From Eumeta japonica (Eukaryota > Arthropoda > Insecta > Lepidoptera > Psychidae): a stretch of DNA of 64,000 nucleotides. The position numbers and the translations under genes are program-made. The notes under the pieces were generated by a model, which searched no databases, was not told the origin of the DNA, and saw only the letters and a program-made list of their open reading frames with translations. This document shows positions 1 to 11,623 of the stretch, piece by piece. The first letter of the stretch is position 1, and each line of letters begins with the position of its first letter. The stretch is from the NCBI GenBank assembly GCA_005406025.1, contig BGZK01001427.1, positions 62,001-126,000 on the forward strand. Reading direction: 5' to 3'.

Positions 1-165
1 CAAAATTAAAGTAACGAATCACCTTGTATTTTGAGGTAAAATAAATTTTATTTCAAAGTTAAGGTATGTCTATTGACCATTTTTCAAAATCTGAAATTCA
101 TTCAATTTTAAATTCTTAACTAAAATAGACTGTTAGAGCATTTGACCATTGCATTTAATTTTCAG

Positions 166-277
166 ATTTGTAAAAAATAACGATTCGAATAACTATTCAT
201 GGATGCTGACTGACTGGTCTCCTTGCACTGCCTTGTGTGGCCAAAAAGGGCATCAAGTCAGAGGGGCCACTTGTCAG
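166..277 (+). CDS. ADAMTS-like exon A: start of a TSP1 repeat
   Basis: The acceptor is a T-rich tract ending TTTTCAG and the donor is CAG/GTAATA. The exon begins with the last base of a split codon and ends in phase 0. It encodes DWSPCTALCGQKG and then RGATCQ, the Trp and first cysteines of a thrombospondin type-1 repeat. Intron A is short (278-420). Confidence 0.82.
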
Positions 278-3200
278 GTAATAGCGGATAATTGTATAAG
301 AAAATCTGTCTTATAGTAACAAACAGTGACACAATCAATTATTTATGTACGACTTAAGAATCTTAAGTTTCATAAACATACTTTGTTTTCTAACAAATTT
401 TCAACAATTCTCTGCAACAGCTCAAAATCGAAAATTCAACGACCACGATAGAGGCCGACGAATGCGTGTCGCGCGGTCTGGCGCCTCCCGGCGTACTTAA
501 GGAATGTGAAGCGGAGCCCTGCGCCACGTGGCGTGTCACGCGATGGTCTCCCCCTAAATGCTTATCGAGCGGAAGTCGTGAGTAACACTTATCATGAGTT
601 TTTAATTTATTATTTTCCAATCGAAACAGTTAACCGGAAATATAATCTACGAGTATTTTTCTAGTTTAACGTATGATATGTATGACAACATGGTTGATTC
701 TTACATTACTGTAAACACTTTTCTAAATTTACTGAATCTGATATAATCAATTTACTTTTTTATACACGATTTTTTTTAGTATATAATAAATCGAACTTCA
801 AAAATAAACAAAAATTCAAAGAATTCAAATTATTCAATTAATTAATGTTTGATATTTAAATAGTGTTCCTATTTATGATTAAATCTTTGTGTATAAAATT
901 CTTCCGTGATGTGTGTTGGTTAGTGAACTCCTAAACGGCTGGATCGATTTGATGAAACTTTTTGTGTGTGCTTGAATGGCTTAGATTCACAATTGAATCC
1001 GGCAGGTAGCGCTGCGATCGAGTCCTAAGCGTTTTTTTTTGGACGAATATTTTTTCGCATTTCAGTTTACACGCCCTAAAATTTCAGCCCACTCCATCTT
1101 CCAATATGTTAAAAAATCAATAACTAACTGTAAAATTCTAAAAAGTTAATAAGTAATTCATATTCTAAGATTAATTCATAGCTGTTTAGTGCACCATGGG
1201 TGACGCTGATGTGGAATCCTATCGTGTTGGACGTGATTGATACATGCCCAATAGCACAGATCTCTTCGTTAGATATGAAATAGAATATTTCCCAACGATC
1301 TTCGAGAAATTGTACCTACTCATGTTTTTAATTTTGAACCAAATCACACAATGACGAAACAAAGAGATTGATATGTCAAATATGTCTCATAACATAGTTT
1401 ATCAAAAAAGCATTTAATGAACACACTAATACTAGCAAAGACAACGTTCGGGAATAACAACGTCTGTCGATTCTGGTTGTTTATCGTATACTACGTCACT
1501 GGAATCTTTTAAGCTTTATTTTTAGAGAAACCAGACAACCCTAGTATTGAATTTAAAAACTCAAATTAAAAATTCTTTGGTGTTATACTTATACGCGTAA
1601 ACATGTCCACCTACCTCTAGTTGAATTTTAGCTGAAGAAAGTTTTTATGGCGATCATCTTGTCAATTGGTGACTCTTTAAAATACCGAATATTTCATTAT
1701 ATGTTTCTGCAAATTTTATTTCTGTTTTTATTGTAAATCTATACCAAAAGTATGTGGTTTTTTTGGCTATTAACAAACATATGCAAGTCCGTACAGTTCT
1801 GAAAATTCTAAACCATATCTCACTGACTTCATATGTAACTGTTTTTTGGTTATTGTTACCTGTACTATGTAAACATTTAAAATGCATTGTACGTCATTTA
1901 CTTTCTGCCAGTTCTTAATTATTTAATGTAGTAAAATTATAGAATGAGGCTCTTTACAATGTTTTTTTTTTACAAGGGAATTTTGCAATCTTTGTTTCAT
2001 AAAATTTTTACCAAAAATCGTCTTCAAAAACTTATTTAAATAACTTTTTAACTAAACTTCATGAAGTATTATTTAGTCGTGTTTGAAGTAGGTTCCAGCT
2101 AAAGATAAATCAGACGCAGTTGTGTCAGTTTAGATCTTATTTTTAACACAACACAAACTCATATATTTATGCTTTTTGATTATATATTTTATTGCATTAA
2201 TTTAGCAGGAACCGACTCCAAAAACGACTAATTAGTTGTTTTTTGAAATCTATTTAAAAAGTCATTTAAATAGGTTTTTGAAAAAGGGTTTTGTTTTCTT
2301 TTGACGTGACAACGTCTTAAATTAGGTTGCGGCTGGGAGTCACTTATGAAAAAGTGTAACGCTCGGTAACGTAACGATGAGTCACCGAACGAGAGAGAGG
2401 CCCGCCGAATGCCTTGCGTCTCTCTCCCACTCAACTATGATCGGTCTGCCGCGCGCGCAGCACTAGAGAATTAGTGCATAGCTTGCAAATGTATTGCAAG
2501 TTATTGTATGTATATTTGTATATAAATACGTATGTATGTGTAAAGGTAAAAATAAAATTTTGTTAATATGAAATTCAGTGCGAGATTCTTTGTATAAATT
2601 AATGTTTTAAATATAATTCTTTGTATAAATAAATGTTTTAAATTGTTACTATTATTTCATCCTTCTTCCTACTATACGAATGAATATTCACATTAAAATG
2701 ATTTTACCATTCAAAGTCGTTGTCACGTAAAACTTTCGCCCGTATACCGACTTTACAGGCAACCAAATTTTTTGTTTAATTTTCTTACTTTATATTTTTT
2801 GTTTATTGAGTAACTATAACTTTATAATTCATTTAGTTACTTTGCACGTGGATAAAGTCATGTTTAATAAAATTGACCACACATATTCTTTGCTATTGTA
2901 CAAAGAAAGTGAAAAAGAATGTTCCGTTCCTAAATTTATTGTCCGCTGGTAATAAATAATTCCAGGGTCTTTACATACTTAGTTGGAGTGCAACTATCAA
3001 ATTATTCTTATATAAACTATATAATTATTCTTTATAATACAAAAGCTCTACAATTTATTCTTGGGGCGCACTATAAGTTTCTGGAACTGGCCACTTACAT
3101 AATCAATATTTAAAAAGTAATTACTGCATGTGAAAATGGAACTCTTTGGCTGTAGAATACAATTTTTTTCATTTAACTTTCAATTGTTTTTAAATTGTGG

Positions 3201-6200
3201 CGTCATTTTAAATATTGCGTTTCTTCATCACTATGGATTTAAATCGTTACAATTTTCTAAGTATTTTCTACGATTTTAAGTGTAATTTGACAGGTCAACA
3301 GAGCGTTTCTTGGATTGCAACTGCTTTTGGCAATGAAGCATCCTCCAACATCACTATATAAATAGTGATCAGTTATAAAACTGATTTGAAAAATTCAAGC
3401 ATATTCGTGTCAATCTCAATGACGAATTTCGTAATGACAGCCCTTCCTCCGCTATAGACAACAAAACGTCAATGCTGTGCGCCATATGATCGAAGCAGAC
3501 AGATATGTAACCCACCATGAGATTCGGGCATCCTTAAGCATAGCCATGAATCAAATATATTCAAACCTACATAAACATTTTGGTATGAAGAAGCTATGCA
3601 CGCGGTGGATCTCACACAATTTTACTGAAGCTCAAAAAACGGACCGCGTTACTTGATACGATGGCAGATGCAAGTAAGGGATGTCAAATTTAGTGTGAGA
3701 TATGTCTCACATGTTGTCTCAAATCTCTCATTTGGCACCTACGTCTTATGATACGTAGGTGACAAAACATGGATTTATTGCTACGACCTCAAAACAAAGC
3801 CGCAATCGACCGTATGGGTTAATCGAGATCAGCCGAAACCAACCAAAGAAGCGCACGAGCGAAGTGCTTCTAAGCGGATAATTGGTTCTTTTTTGATTAA
3901 AACTGGACTCGTTGCTATTGTTGTTTTGGAGAATTGCCGTACCATGAATAGTGATTGCTATATTACTATTTATCTGTTAGAAGTTATTGACGAACTCCGT
4001 AAAATAACCGTAAACGTCGTATCATCTTGCACCACTACAAAGCCAGTTCTCACACGGCCAGATAGACAAATAAATTTCTTGAAGGAGAAAAACGTTAGAC
4101 TAGAATCTTGTGACTTTTTTTGATCGCAAAAATTAAGGACCAATACGCGGTCAACGATTTTTATCACCAGACGAGGCTGTCAAAGAAAATAAAAACATTT
4201 TTCCAAGGTCACCACGGAGGAGTGACATAAATATTTTTAAAATTGATTTATTCATGTAAAATAGTGAGTTAGTACTGACGGAGAATATTTTGAAAAAGAG
4301 TAAATTAATTAATTCCAGTAACTTTCAGTGCGCCCTACGTACAGTTCAAATTTTCATTCATTTGCAAATTAAACTAATTTACCCTATTTCTTCTGTTATC
4401 GCTAAAGAGTTCCGATGTGTTCCTTCTAAGACTGTCACATTGGAATTGTATAAATAAATGAAAATATGGAGGTAGATTAATAAGTAATTTATTTTAATTC
4501 TGTGTATATTAGGTTTTACTAATAGCCATTGACAATAATTTCTGGCAACAAATCGTAGTATTATTTGTATACCGTAATTCGTTACCGTTAAGGAATGCTG
4601 TGACTTCCATGATCAGCTTAGCAGCCTGAGATGATAACCACCAAATACAAAAACTCGAATAACTAAAAAAAAGGGCTCAAGCACACTATATTTGCCTATA
4701 ATATTTGAGGATATTCCTTGATTTCTTTAAGATTCCATCATCAGATCCTTACTTGGTGACTATGGGAATACCTGGAAAGTATAGTCTTTCGAAATAAAAA
4801 AAAATCGTAATCAGTATTCAATTGTCGAAACTATTACTGAACATACATTAGAGAAAACGTACCTCCTTCTTTTTTTGGAAATCGGTTGGAAACCATTTTT
4901 AAATGAAAGGAAATTGAATAGGGACAGTGCATTTCACGACAATTTCAATAAACCAAAACCGAGCATTGTTTTATTATGGAGTTCCAGTGCCAACCCTCTG
5001 GTTTCATCATCGGATCGGTTCCATGGTGCTATTTTCGTCAGAATCATTTATTTAAATTTCCTCTGTTATAATTAACTACCTTAATCGAGATGTGATACTT
5101 GTGATTGAGGAGACTCGGTAGGCTTCTATAGTCTTCATCAGTTTTACATCACTAAATGATATATTCTAAATGAAAATGATTGACTTATAGCTAAAAACAA
5201 AATTGTTCTATCTACGCCTATATTATTTGAGGAAGCCCCTCAATTCCTCATAGATCTCATTATAGGGAATAAATTTTGGTTAAAATGGGACTAATCAAGA
5301 AGTGTGTTTTTTTAAACAAAAAAAAAATAAGTAAAATATGGTCGGTTGTTGAACAATTTTATTATTATGATGCAACAATAAAATTGTTCTTGTTATGAAT
5401 TGTTTTATTCATCAGTTATTTTACGCCGTCGCGTTGAATGCGTGAGAAACGAGACTGCTGTGCCGGGGGAGCAGTGCGACCGCGGCGTGCGGCCGGAGAA
5501 GGTGCAAAAAGTGCCAGGCTACTGCCGCGCCGTGTGGGCCACGGGCGCTTGGACTAAGGTTGTATCATGCAATTTAAAAACCTCAAAATGTATGCTCTTG
5601 CAAGCCTTTATCATCCATCGAACCTTAGATGTAGGTTGATTGACATTTTTTTTATGTAAAAATCTGACAGCGTTGTCATGTCATTTTAGAGGTCCAACGG
5701 AATATTGAAATTGAAAAATATTTATTTTTTACATGAAAACGAAGATAATAAATGTTTGTTTTCGTTTTGGAAATGAAATCCAGAAAATGAATTTAGTAAT
5801 AATTTTCCATAAAGAAAAAATCTGCTTTTTCAGTATTATTTTTATTATGTGCCGAATGAAGTAGATATTTTAAGAACATTAATTGTTTCACTCTGGAATT
5901 TTGTCTAATTTACATTTTTATATTTACCAGTGCGTGGGCCAATGCGGAGGCAAAGGCCGTCAACATCGTTTGCTTCGGTGCGTGTGGCGCGCCAACGACA
6001 GGCGGGGCCGGCGCGAGAGAGGCGCGGGCGCAGCCTGCGAGGGACTGCCTAGGCCGCTCGTGTCGAGAGAGTGCCGGACGGGGGAGTGCGTCACAAAAGG
6101 CATGTCGAAAAACATAATAGAGTATTTTTTGGAGTTTACTGTTTAAGAACAGACTTTCATATATAGCATAGCGCGCTTACAATATGGCGCGCGAAGTCGT

Positions 6201-6991
6201 GTGTTAACAAAATGCGAAGTTGTTGTTACTTTGTCCCTCCATATAACATATTCACGCATCTTATACTGAACGCTTGTATTTTTTTTCCTTTGATAATTTA
6301 AAGCCGTTTTATTTTAACGCAAATAAACTAAACTTTCGATGTTATACGTGTGAAACGTTATTTTCATTGTTACCAATCGTTTAATTCCAAAAATTAGAAT
6401 TGCAAATTTATGTAACATAATTTACGTAGTACATTTTATCAAATCAATACAAATAAATATGAATAAAACTATGTACATGCATTGAATATTATAATACGTG
6501 CATTTATATATTACTGTTATTATACCTATTGTATGTATGCTAAGATAGTTTATTTATTCGAGTTCATTTATTCCAAACATTTTATCCTTAAAAATATATG
6601 GAATGTTTTGTTTGGGAGTAAATTCAAGTCCCGCGTCAAAAGTGACATGCACATCCTAATATAAAATAGATATGACGAAATTCAACATTTTTAACTTTTT
6701 TTATAGTTTCGTAATTAAACGTTTCCTTTATCCGATACAAAAGAAAAAGTTTCTGGAAAAAAAAGTCCTATGTTTTCTATAAATTTAAGATAAGGCATCT
6801 ATTGATATTTACCTTAAAACAAATATATTATAGAAATAAATAATTTTCGCATCGAGGCTGATTCAAAACTTTCCTTTTATGCAGATGGCGTTTGCAAAGA
6901 CACCTCAAAGTACTGCGAGAATGTGCGCGTGATGAACATGTGTGCGGTACAGAGGTTTAGGCTGCAGTGCTGTAAGACTTGCTCCGATTAA
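166..6991 (+). CDS. ADAMTS-like secreted matrix protein, 3' part (five exons, TSP1 repeats + PLAC)
   Basis: Read as a join of 166-277, 421-577, 5416-5558, 5931-6099 and 6885-6991. Junction phases agree at every step (0, 1, 0, 1) and the last exon ends in TAA. The encoded piece has thrombospondin type-1 repeats: WSPCTALCGQKG in the first exon, a second spanning exons 2-3 (CATWRVTRWSPPKC, then RRRVEC), and a third at the exon 3/4 junction (WTK, then CVGQCGGKG, ending RECRTGEC). The final 36 residues are a PLAC domain with six cysteines, ending CCKTCSD. TSP1 arrays followed by PLAC are typical of ADAMTS-like proteins and papilin, which are secreted to the extracellular matrix and lack or have lost a protease domain. 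The 5' part, with the signal peptide and any other domains, lies outside the window. Insect candidates are the Drosophila nolo/loh type genes; I cannot decide which. Intron 2 is 4.8 kb and holds transposons. Confidence 0.85.
421..577 (+). CDS. ADAMTS-like exon B: end of one TSP1 repeat, start of the next
   Basis: The acceptor is CTCTGCAACAG and the donor is GTGAGT at 578, leaving phase 1. It encodes EADECVSRGL, then KECEAEPCATW (end of one repeat) and TRWSPPKCLSSGS (start of the next). Where a TSP1 repeat usually has CSxxCGxG, this reads CLSSGS, so the second cysteine of that pair appears to be replaced by serine. Exon GC is clearly above the surrounding intron. Confidence 0.82.
893..1040 (+). 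repeat. Dispersed repeat fragment ('cctaaacggctgga' family)
   Basis: The stretch with CCTAAACGGCTGGATCGAT, then GATGAAACTTTTTGTGTGTG and AGATTCACAATTGAATCC, is a module I recall from many lepidopteran non-coding sequences. Its transposon class is not evident here. It lies in intron 2 of the ADAMTS-like gene. Confidence 0.45.
2082..2222. repeat. Small element with 22 bp inverted repeats
   Basis: TTTGAAGTAGGTTCCAGCTA at 2082 and TTTAGCAGGAACCGACTCCA at 2201 are imperfect inverted copies (about 18 of 22 match) flanking roughly 100 AT-rich bases. The GAAGTCGGTTC-type ends resemble those of the larger element at 54137-54814, so this is probably a short non-autonomous relative. It is in intron 2. 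Confidence 0.45.
2299..2752 (+). repeat. ~450 bp repeat, copy 1 (inverted twin at 21535-21984)
   Basis: It runs from TTTTGACGTGACAACGTC to CGTTGTCACGTAAAACTTTC and a short tail ending TATACCGACTTT. The two near-end words TTTTGACGTGACAACG and TTTTACGTGACAACG are inverted copies, suggesting a cut-and-paste (MITE-like) origin. The interior has a GC-rich block near 2400-2465 and two tandem units containing TTCTTTGTATAAAT near 2585-2640. A nearly identical copy lies on the other strand 19 kb away. No coding capacity is visible. Confidence 0.7.
3064..4335 (+). mobile_element. Full-length but dead mariner element
   Basis: Terminal inverted repeats are visible: GGGCGCACTATAAGTTTC at 3064 and, on the other strand at the right end, GGGCGCACTGAAAGTTAC; about 21 of the first 25 bases agree. 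The right end is followed by TA, the usual mariner target dinucleotide; the left TA is degraded to TG. Length is about 1.27 kb, normal for mariner. It lies inside intron 2 of the ADAMTS-like gene in the same orientation. Confidence 0.8.
3330..4235 (+). pseudogene. Decayed mariner transposase
   Basis: Pieces of a mariner transposase appear in the right order in shifting frames: a DEFRND... segment near 3420, the ADRYVTHHEIRASL helix-turn-helix region near 3500, CTRWISHNFTEAQK near 3600, GDKTWIYCYD near 3750 (the GDEtW catalytic block, with Lys where the first catalytic-region Glu is usual), QSTVWV near 3805, and an open stretch from 3893 with a diverged C-terminal part. Several stops and frame changes make it inactive. 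The second and third catalytic acids cannot be located with certainty. Confidence 0.8.
4336..5415. other. Remainder of intron 2, no feature seen
   Basis: AT-rich intronic DNA between the mariner and exon C. I find no domain, RNA gene or clear repeat boundary. Short open frames here have no recognisable content. Confidence 0.5.
5416..5558 (+). CDS. ADAMTS-like exon C
   Basis: The acceptor is TTCATCAG and the donor is AAG/GTTGTA; the exon starts in phase 1 and ends in phase 0. It encodes ILRRRVECVRNETAVPGEQC, a cysteine-poor linker, then GYCRAVWATGAWTK. The final Trp begins the next TSP1 repeat. It lies 4.8 kb from exon B because of a long intron with inserted repeats. Confidence 0.85.
5931..6099 (+). 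CDS. ADAMTS-like exon D: third TSP1 repeat
   Basis: The acceptor is TATTTACCAG. The exon encodes CVGQCGGKGRQHRLLRCVW, an Arg/Gly-rich loop, then ACEGLPRP and SRECRTGECVTK. The reading frame must leave a single G in phase 1 to join exon E. The only position that does this has a GC rather than GT donor. GT alternatives at 6089 and 6104 put the PLAC exon out of frame. Confidence 0.82.
6100..6105 (+). other. Non-canonical GC splice donor
   Basis: The junction reads AAAAG/GCATGT. G at 6099 plus AT at 6885-6886 makes a GAT codon that runs straight into the PLAC domain. GC-AG introns are a known minor class spliced by the normal U2 machinery and usually need a good match around the donor; here -2, -1, +1, +3, +5 and +6 match. 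A sequencing error turning GT into GC would look the same. Confidence 0.65.
6885..6991 (+). CDS. ADAMTS-like terminal exon: PLAC domain and stop
   Basis: The acceptor is CCTTTTATGCAG. The exon encodes DGVCKDTSKYCENVRV, then MCAVQRFRLQCCKTCSD and TAA at 6989-6991. The spacing of the six cysteines (C, C, C, CC, C) is that of the PLAC (protease and lacunin) module at the C terminus of ADAMTSL, papilin and some ADAMTS proteins. Confidence 0.87.
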
Positions 6992-9900
6992 AATAAAATA
7001 ACACTAGTCGTTAAAATTAACTATACTCAGTTAACGGATACGCATCACAAAAACATTCTAGTGGTCAAACTAGTGATTATAATACGATGCTACCGCAGAA
7101 AGATTAAGAACTTTCATAAAGGAAATATTACAACGTTGTGAGAAAACATAGAGTTTGCACGAATCGTGTTATTTAGAAAAATTATTCATCTCCATCCTTA
7201 TTCAAGGAACGGTTTTTAAGTACTTATGTATTTATTACAACTTAGATTGTCGTCATTGAAACATTTTTTTTTCTATATAATTTAATTATACTTGAATATT
7301 GATATCGAATAACTATCGAAAGTCGAAGACTTGTAGGAGAAATATTTAGTGAAATATTTTGTAAATTATTATATAAGGAGATGTATATAATTAAAAATTA
7401 AAATACGGTGTGCACACTGTATCTACGCTTAGCGCCTGTTATATTGAAATGTAAATGTAATGAAAGTAATTTTAATAAATTTGCACAAAACAATTAGCTA
7501 GCGCAATTAATGTACGTATAGACAAAGAAGAAGTATACACAACAAAATATAACTAAATGCCAAAAAGGGATTTCGATAAAGCGATCTATTTCATTTAAAA
7601 AAATGGAACAGTTAAATAAAGGTAAGAAAATCTTAAAAGATAACAAATTATTTCTTTCAAAAACAAAAAGAAAAGAATTCAAGTTTTTCACAGATAACAC
7701 TACTGAAATTTTGTGTCGGCTTGGCGCATACGATGTGTGTTATTAATACATATATGCCGATGACCAATCATCGCCAAGTGTTGGCTAAATATATGTTAAT
7801 GAATAAGTGTCAACGATCGATTGCTATTTTATGATATACAATATCGACACATATGTATTATATAACATACGCATCGGCTAGAGTTCTAAAAAAAAATAGA
7901 TGCATCTATGAAATGAAGATGGGTTTTTTGAAGTGATTAAACGAGTGACTATACATCTGTATCAATGTTGTTAATATATACAAATTATAACGATTATAAC
8001 TTTAAGATAACTAGTAATCGTAAAACTATACGGAAATTATCAAAAGCAATATAATTCGCTTAAAAATGTAAATATAGCTGTTACGCACGAAGTGTCCCTC
8101 TAGCACGTGTTACGCCACAATATAAATATGTATTCTATAGGTCTACTTAAACTACGTCTCTGATCGTATGTCGGCCCGGACTTCCTAATTATGGCTCCGG
8201 TACATGTTTGTGACTATGCTGGTATAAAATACTGAAAAAAACCACATGATCGCCGAGAACTCATAATAAGAGAACATTATAAATAATCTACCTGCTTTTT
8301 AGGGACATTTCCATAAAAGGCAATTGTTGACTTGTTACACGTTTGTACGTACATTTAGTCTCTCTAAAATTAAATTTATAGAGAAGAGCTTTAAAATGAA
8401 ATGGAAGTAAAAAAAAAATTGTTTTTATAATTGGCTTGAGACTTTGAAACGTGATAAGTTTAAAACGAAAATTTAACTATAGTTTTAAAACTTTAAAACA
8501 TGGTTAGTGCAAGTTAGTGATTCGATTACTACTTAAAGCCTTTAAATATAAACAAGTATATTTAATTACCATTCTATTATTTAGGTCAATTAATCGGTAA
8601 CTGCTCTAAACTTAAAAGGAAATAAGCTTCAATTCACAATAGCAATTAAAAACTCTAGGAACGTCTAATTCAATAAGTCCGGTCACTGGTTTAGGTATTA
8701 AACAAATTATTTTTTTTGATCGTATAGATAAATGTTTTTCAAATGTAATAATAAAATTTTATAAGTCTTTTCAACGTATCACACCGTTCCAGAATGCAAT
8801 GTAACTAAAGTACGGTCATAAATTTTACCACTATTCAGTTAAAATTATTGACTGTACCTAACTTAAGTACTACTTATTTCCCATTCGTTTTCGTTTAATA
8901 AGATTCAAGTTGACCGGCGACAATTTTCTAGTTAGATGCAAATCGCTAGATCGTCTCTCTTTAAACAATATCTTTGTTAACTTTAAACAATATGAATTCA
9001 AAATTATATTCAAGTAAATATTGATTTCTCGTTCTAAAAATCGGGCAGGAAATCAAGATGATTTCTGGTGACACAGTGATATACTATTAATGTGACAAAG
9101 CGTAGCACTCCACAACCCGCTCACACTTTTGTACTACATACTAAAACATTTATTGTTTGCTTATTTTTAAAGGTACTATGCAACAAAATAGTTTTTGGTT
9201 TTTAAAATGAAACTGTGAATAATTTTGAAAAATGTAACTGACACTTTAAAGACTGTGTGAATTCTACGTAGAGAATTTGTAGGATTAAATCGGTCCCATT
9301 TGCAAGTAAAAAGCATTTCTCTGTCTAAAAAGAGGTGTCTTTGATATTTTTTCACTGTTATAAAAGTTGATAAATCGTGTAACGGCAACTAAAAAATTAA
9401 AGTCAGTAGCATTTAATCAGATCACCAAAGATCACTTTTGTATTTACTGAGAAAAATTGAGGCCCCTACCACCACAATTATCAATTCGCCATCTTAAGCC
9501 AACCACGCCGTACGCTTTTCAATTCAATTGTTCTCTAGTCAATATCTGTAGATAAAGCCTTTCACATATATCTTTAGATTTATCGCATTTCAAACAATTA
9601 AACTTATCAAACATTTAGCAATATATAAACATAAAGGCGAAAAATAAAATTTTTGTTAATAAATAAGCAATTTTTTCGACAAAAACGGTCTTACGATACC
9701 ACCAAAATAAATGCTTAAACACCAAAAATACATATTTTGATTGTGATGGAATGCGGATGTGGACACTTACAATTATTGTTAAAAACAGTAGTAAAATGTT
9801 TCAATTGAAACAGTTAATATTCACAATTTTTAAGTAAATTATTTTTAATTCAATTGTGTATTTGGAGACATTTTACTTGTAATCTATTCGCAGAATAGGT

Positions 9901-10440
9901 TTAATTATAATATTCGTATATATATTATATATAGCGAAATATTAAAAAAAAATCAGTTAAGATCTTTTTTAGCTTAAATATTTACTTCAAATATATTACT
10001 GCAGTATTATTAAAGATAGAACAAACATATGTTGTCAATTGTTAAGAAAAATACTGTAAATAATGATTCAAAAAGTCCCAAACTCCGAATAAGTAAGTTC
10101 TTCCGATTAAATACATTTTATTTGTTATTATCTTTTTGATTCACAATCACATTTCAGTGTCAAAAACATAATTGTTTTAATTTTATTAAATGAAAGTTTT
10201 GATTTTGATGATGAATTTTTTGGTACTTCTAATGTATATTTATTAATTTAAAAAGTAATTACCATTGCAATATGATCCATATATCATCTATATATGGATT
10301 CATTTAGAACATCCTCTTTATTATCTATATTCATGAAACTGTTAATTTATTTGTTTAGTCACTAAATAAGTCCAGATTGTAAATTGTATCGAGAATTTTG
10401 AAATAAATATATAAATAAGTTACCGAACAAAGTGTTTTTT
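6992..10440 (+). other. Repeat-poor AT-rich DNA, possible long 3' UTR of the ADAMTS-like gene
   Basis: After the stop codon there are about 3.4 kb with no recognisable transposon or coding domain, in contrast to the repeat-laden DNA beyond 11 kb. Candidate AATAAA polyadenylation signals lie at 7474-7479 and 10402-10407. A short palindrome (ATCCATATAT / ATATATGGAT) lies at 10275-10299. That the whole stretch is transcribed is inference. Confidence 0.4.
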
Positions 10441-11224
10441 TTCCTTTTCAATATTTACCTGACATAAAAAACTTACAAAATTATATATGGCGCATCGGGG
10501 TGGGGTCGACGAGCTCAGACACATTAACACGTTGTTATTTGCCTTTCAGGCATTGGCTACGTGCTGTAGGTGTTGAAACTCACTACAACAATTACGATGC
10601 AGCTCTAAATTGAAGACAGTTTGATCGGCATTGTGAAAAGCGAAAGGTATGAAAAAGATTCGAAAATCCCAAACAGAATTACAATGGCCATTTTTGTGTC
10701 TTTTTCATATGATTTTCGAGAACCGAGACCTGATGGTAGAGTTTTATACGGTTCAGTGTACTGAATCAAAAAACGTTAGAAATGTCTTCACAAGATCATT
10801 AATATAGAAAATTGGGTTTGTCATATTAACGAAACAACTTACATTACCAAATTAATTTAATCCCCGCACAAAGGCCAAGTGTTGTTTTTTTTAAGGCCCA
10901 TATGTATAGATGATGATTATGCATTTTTAAAAGGCGTTTCATCGTATTATGTATCGAAATTTCTTTTCAGCAGAAGACAACTTCGAGACGCCAAATGTCA
11001 AAGACGCATGACATAGGAAAACCATCTGTGGTTAACCATTATGTATAGTGTTCACTACCAAAAGTAAGTTAGGTCCAGTTGTATCGGAAAACTAAACAAT
11101 TATTGATGTGTATGATGCATTTGCAAGCACCATAGCTCTTATTCGGTTGCTCAATATTAGCAGATGAAACGACCAAACATGAGCAAACGATATCGTCGCT
11201 AGGCTTTTCGTTACGGCAGTCGAT
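10441..11224. other. Unassigned intergenic DNA
   Basis: Mixed composition with a GC-richer patch near 10490-10620. No gene, RNA or repeat that I recognise. Confidence 0.4.
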
Positions 11225-11623
11225 GTTTTTTTTTATACTCAACCCCTGTGGCATGGCAACCACGACCCTTTTATGCTTATTGTCAGGTTCATAGGCCTTT
11301 TATTCCTCGCTGTCATACTGGGATGATAGATATGGGTCAAAATAAGTGTTCTTATTCATCATTGTATTGTCTCTTTTTTAATTTCTTTTTATATGCATTG
11401 TCATTTATTCTGTTACATTTTTATATTTTTTTTTGTGACCCATGTTGATTACATATAACAATTGTTTGTTTTATAATTATTTCTTATATATATTTACAAA
11501 TTTCCTTACAGCTATTTTATGATAATTACATTATTTATTCTCCCTACCATCTAATTACTTTTTACCTTTACTGTATTACATTCTTTTCCGTTTAATTCCA
11601 ATCTTTATTTACTTTTGTTAAAT

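Noticed and set aside
6104..6105. GT donor at 6104 for ADAMTS-like exon D
   Set aside because: It would put the PLAC exon out of frame; the GC donor four bases earlier gives the conserved six-cysteine domain.
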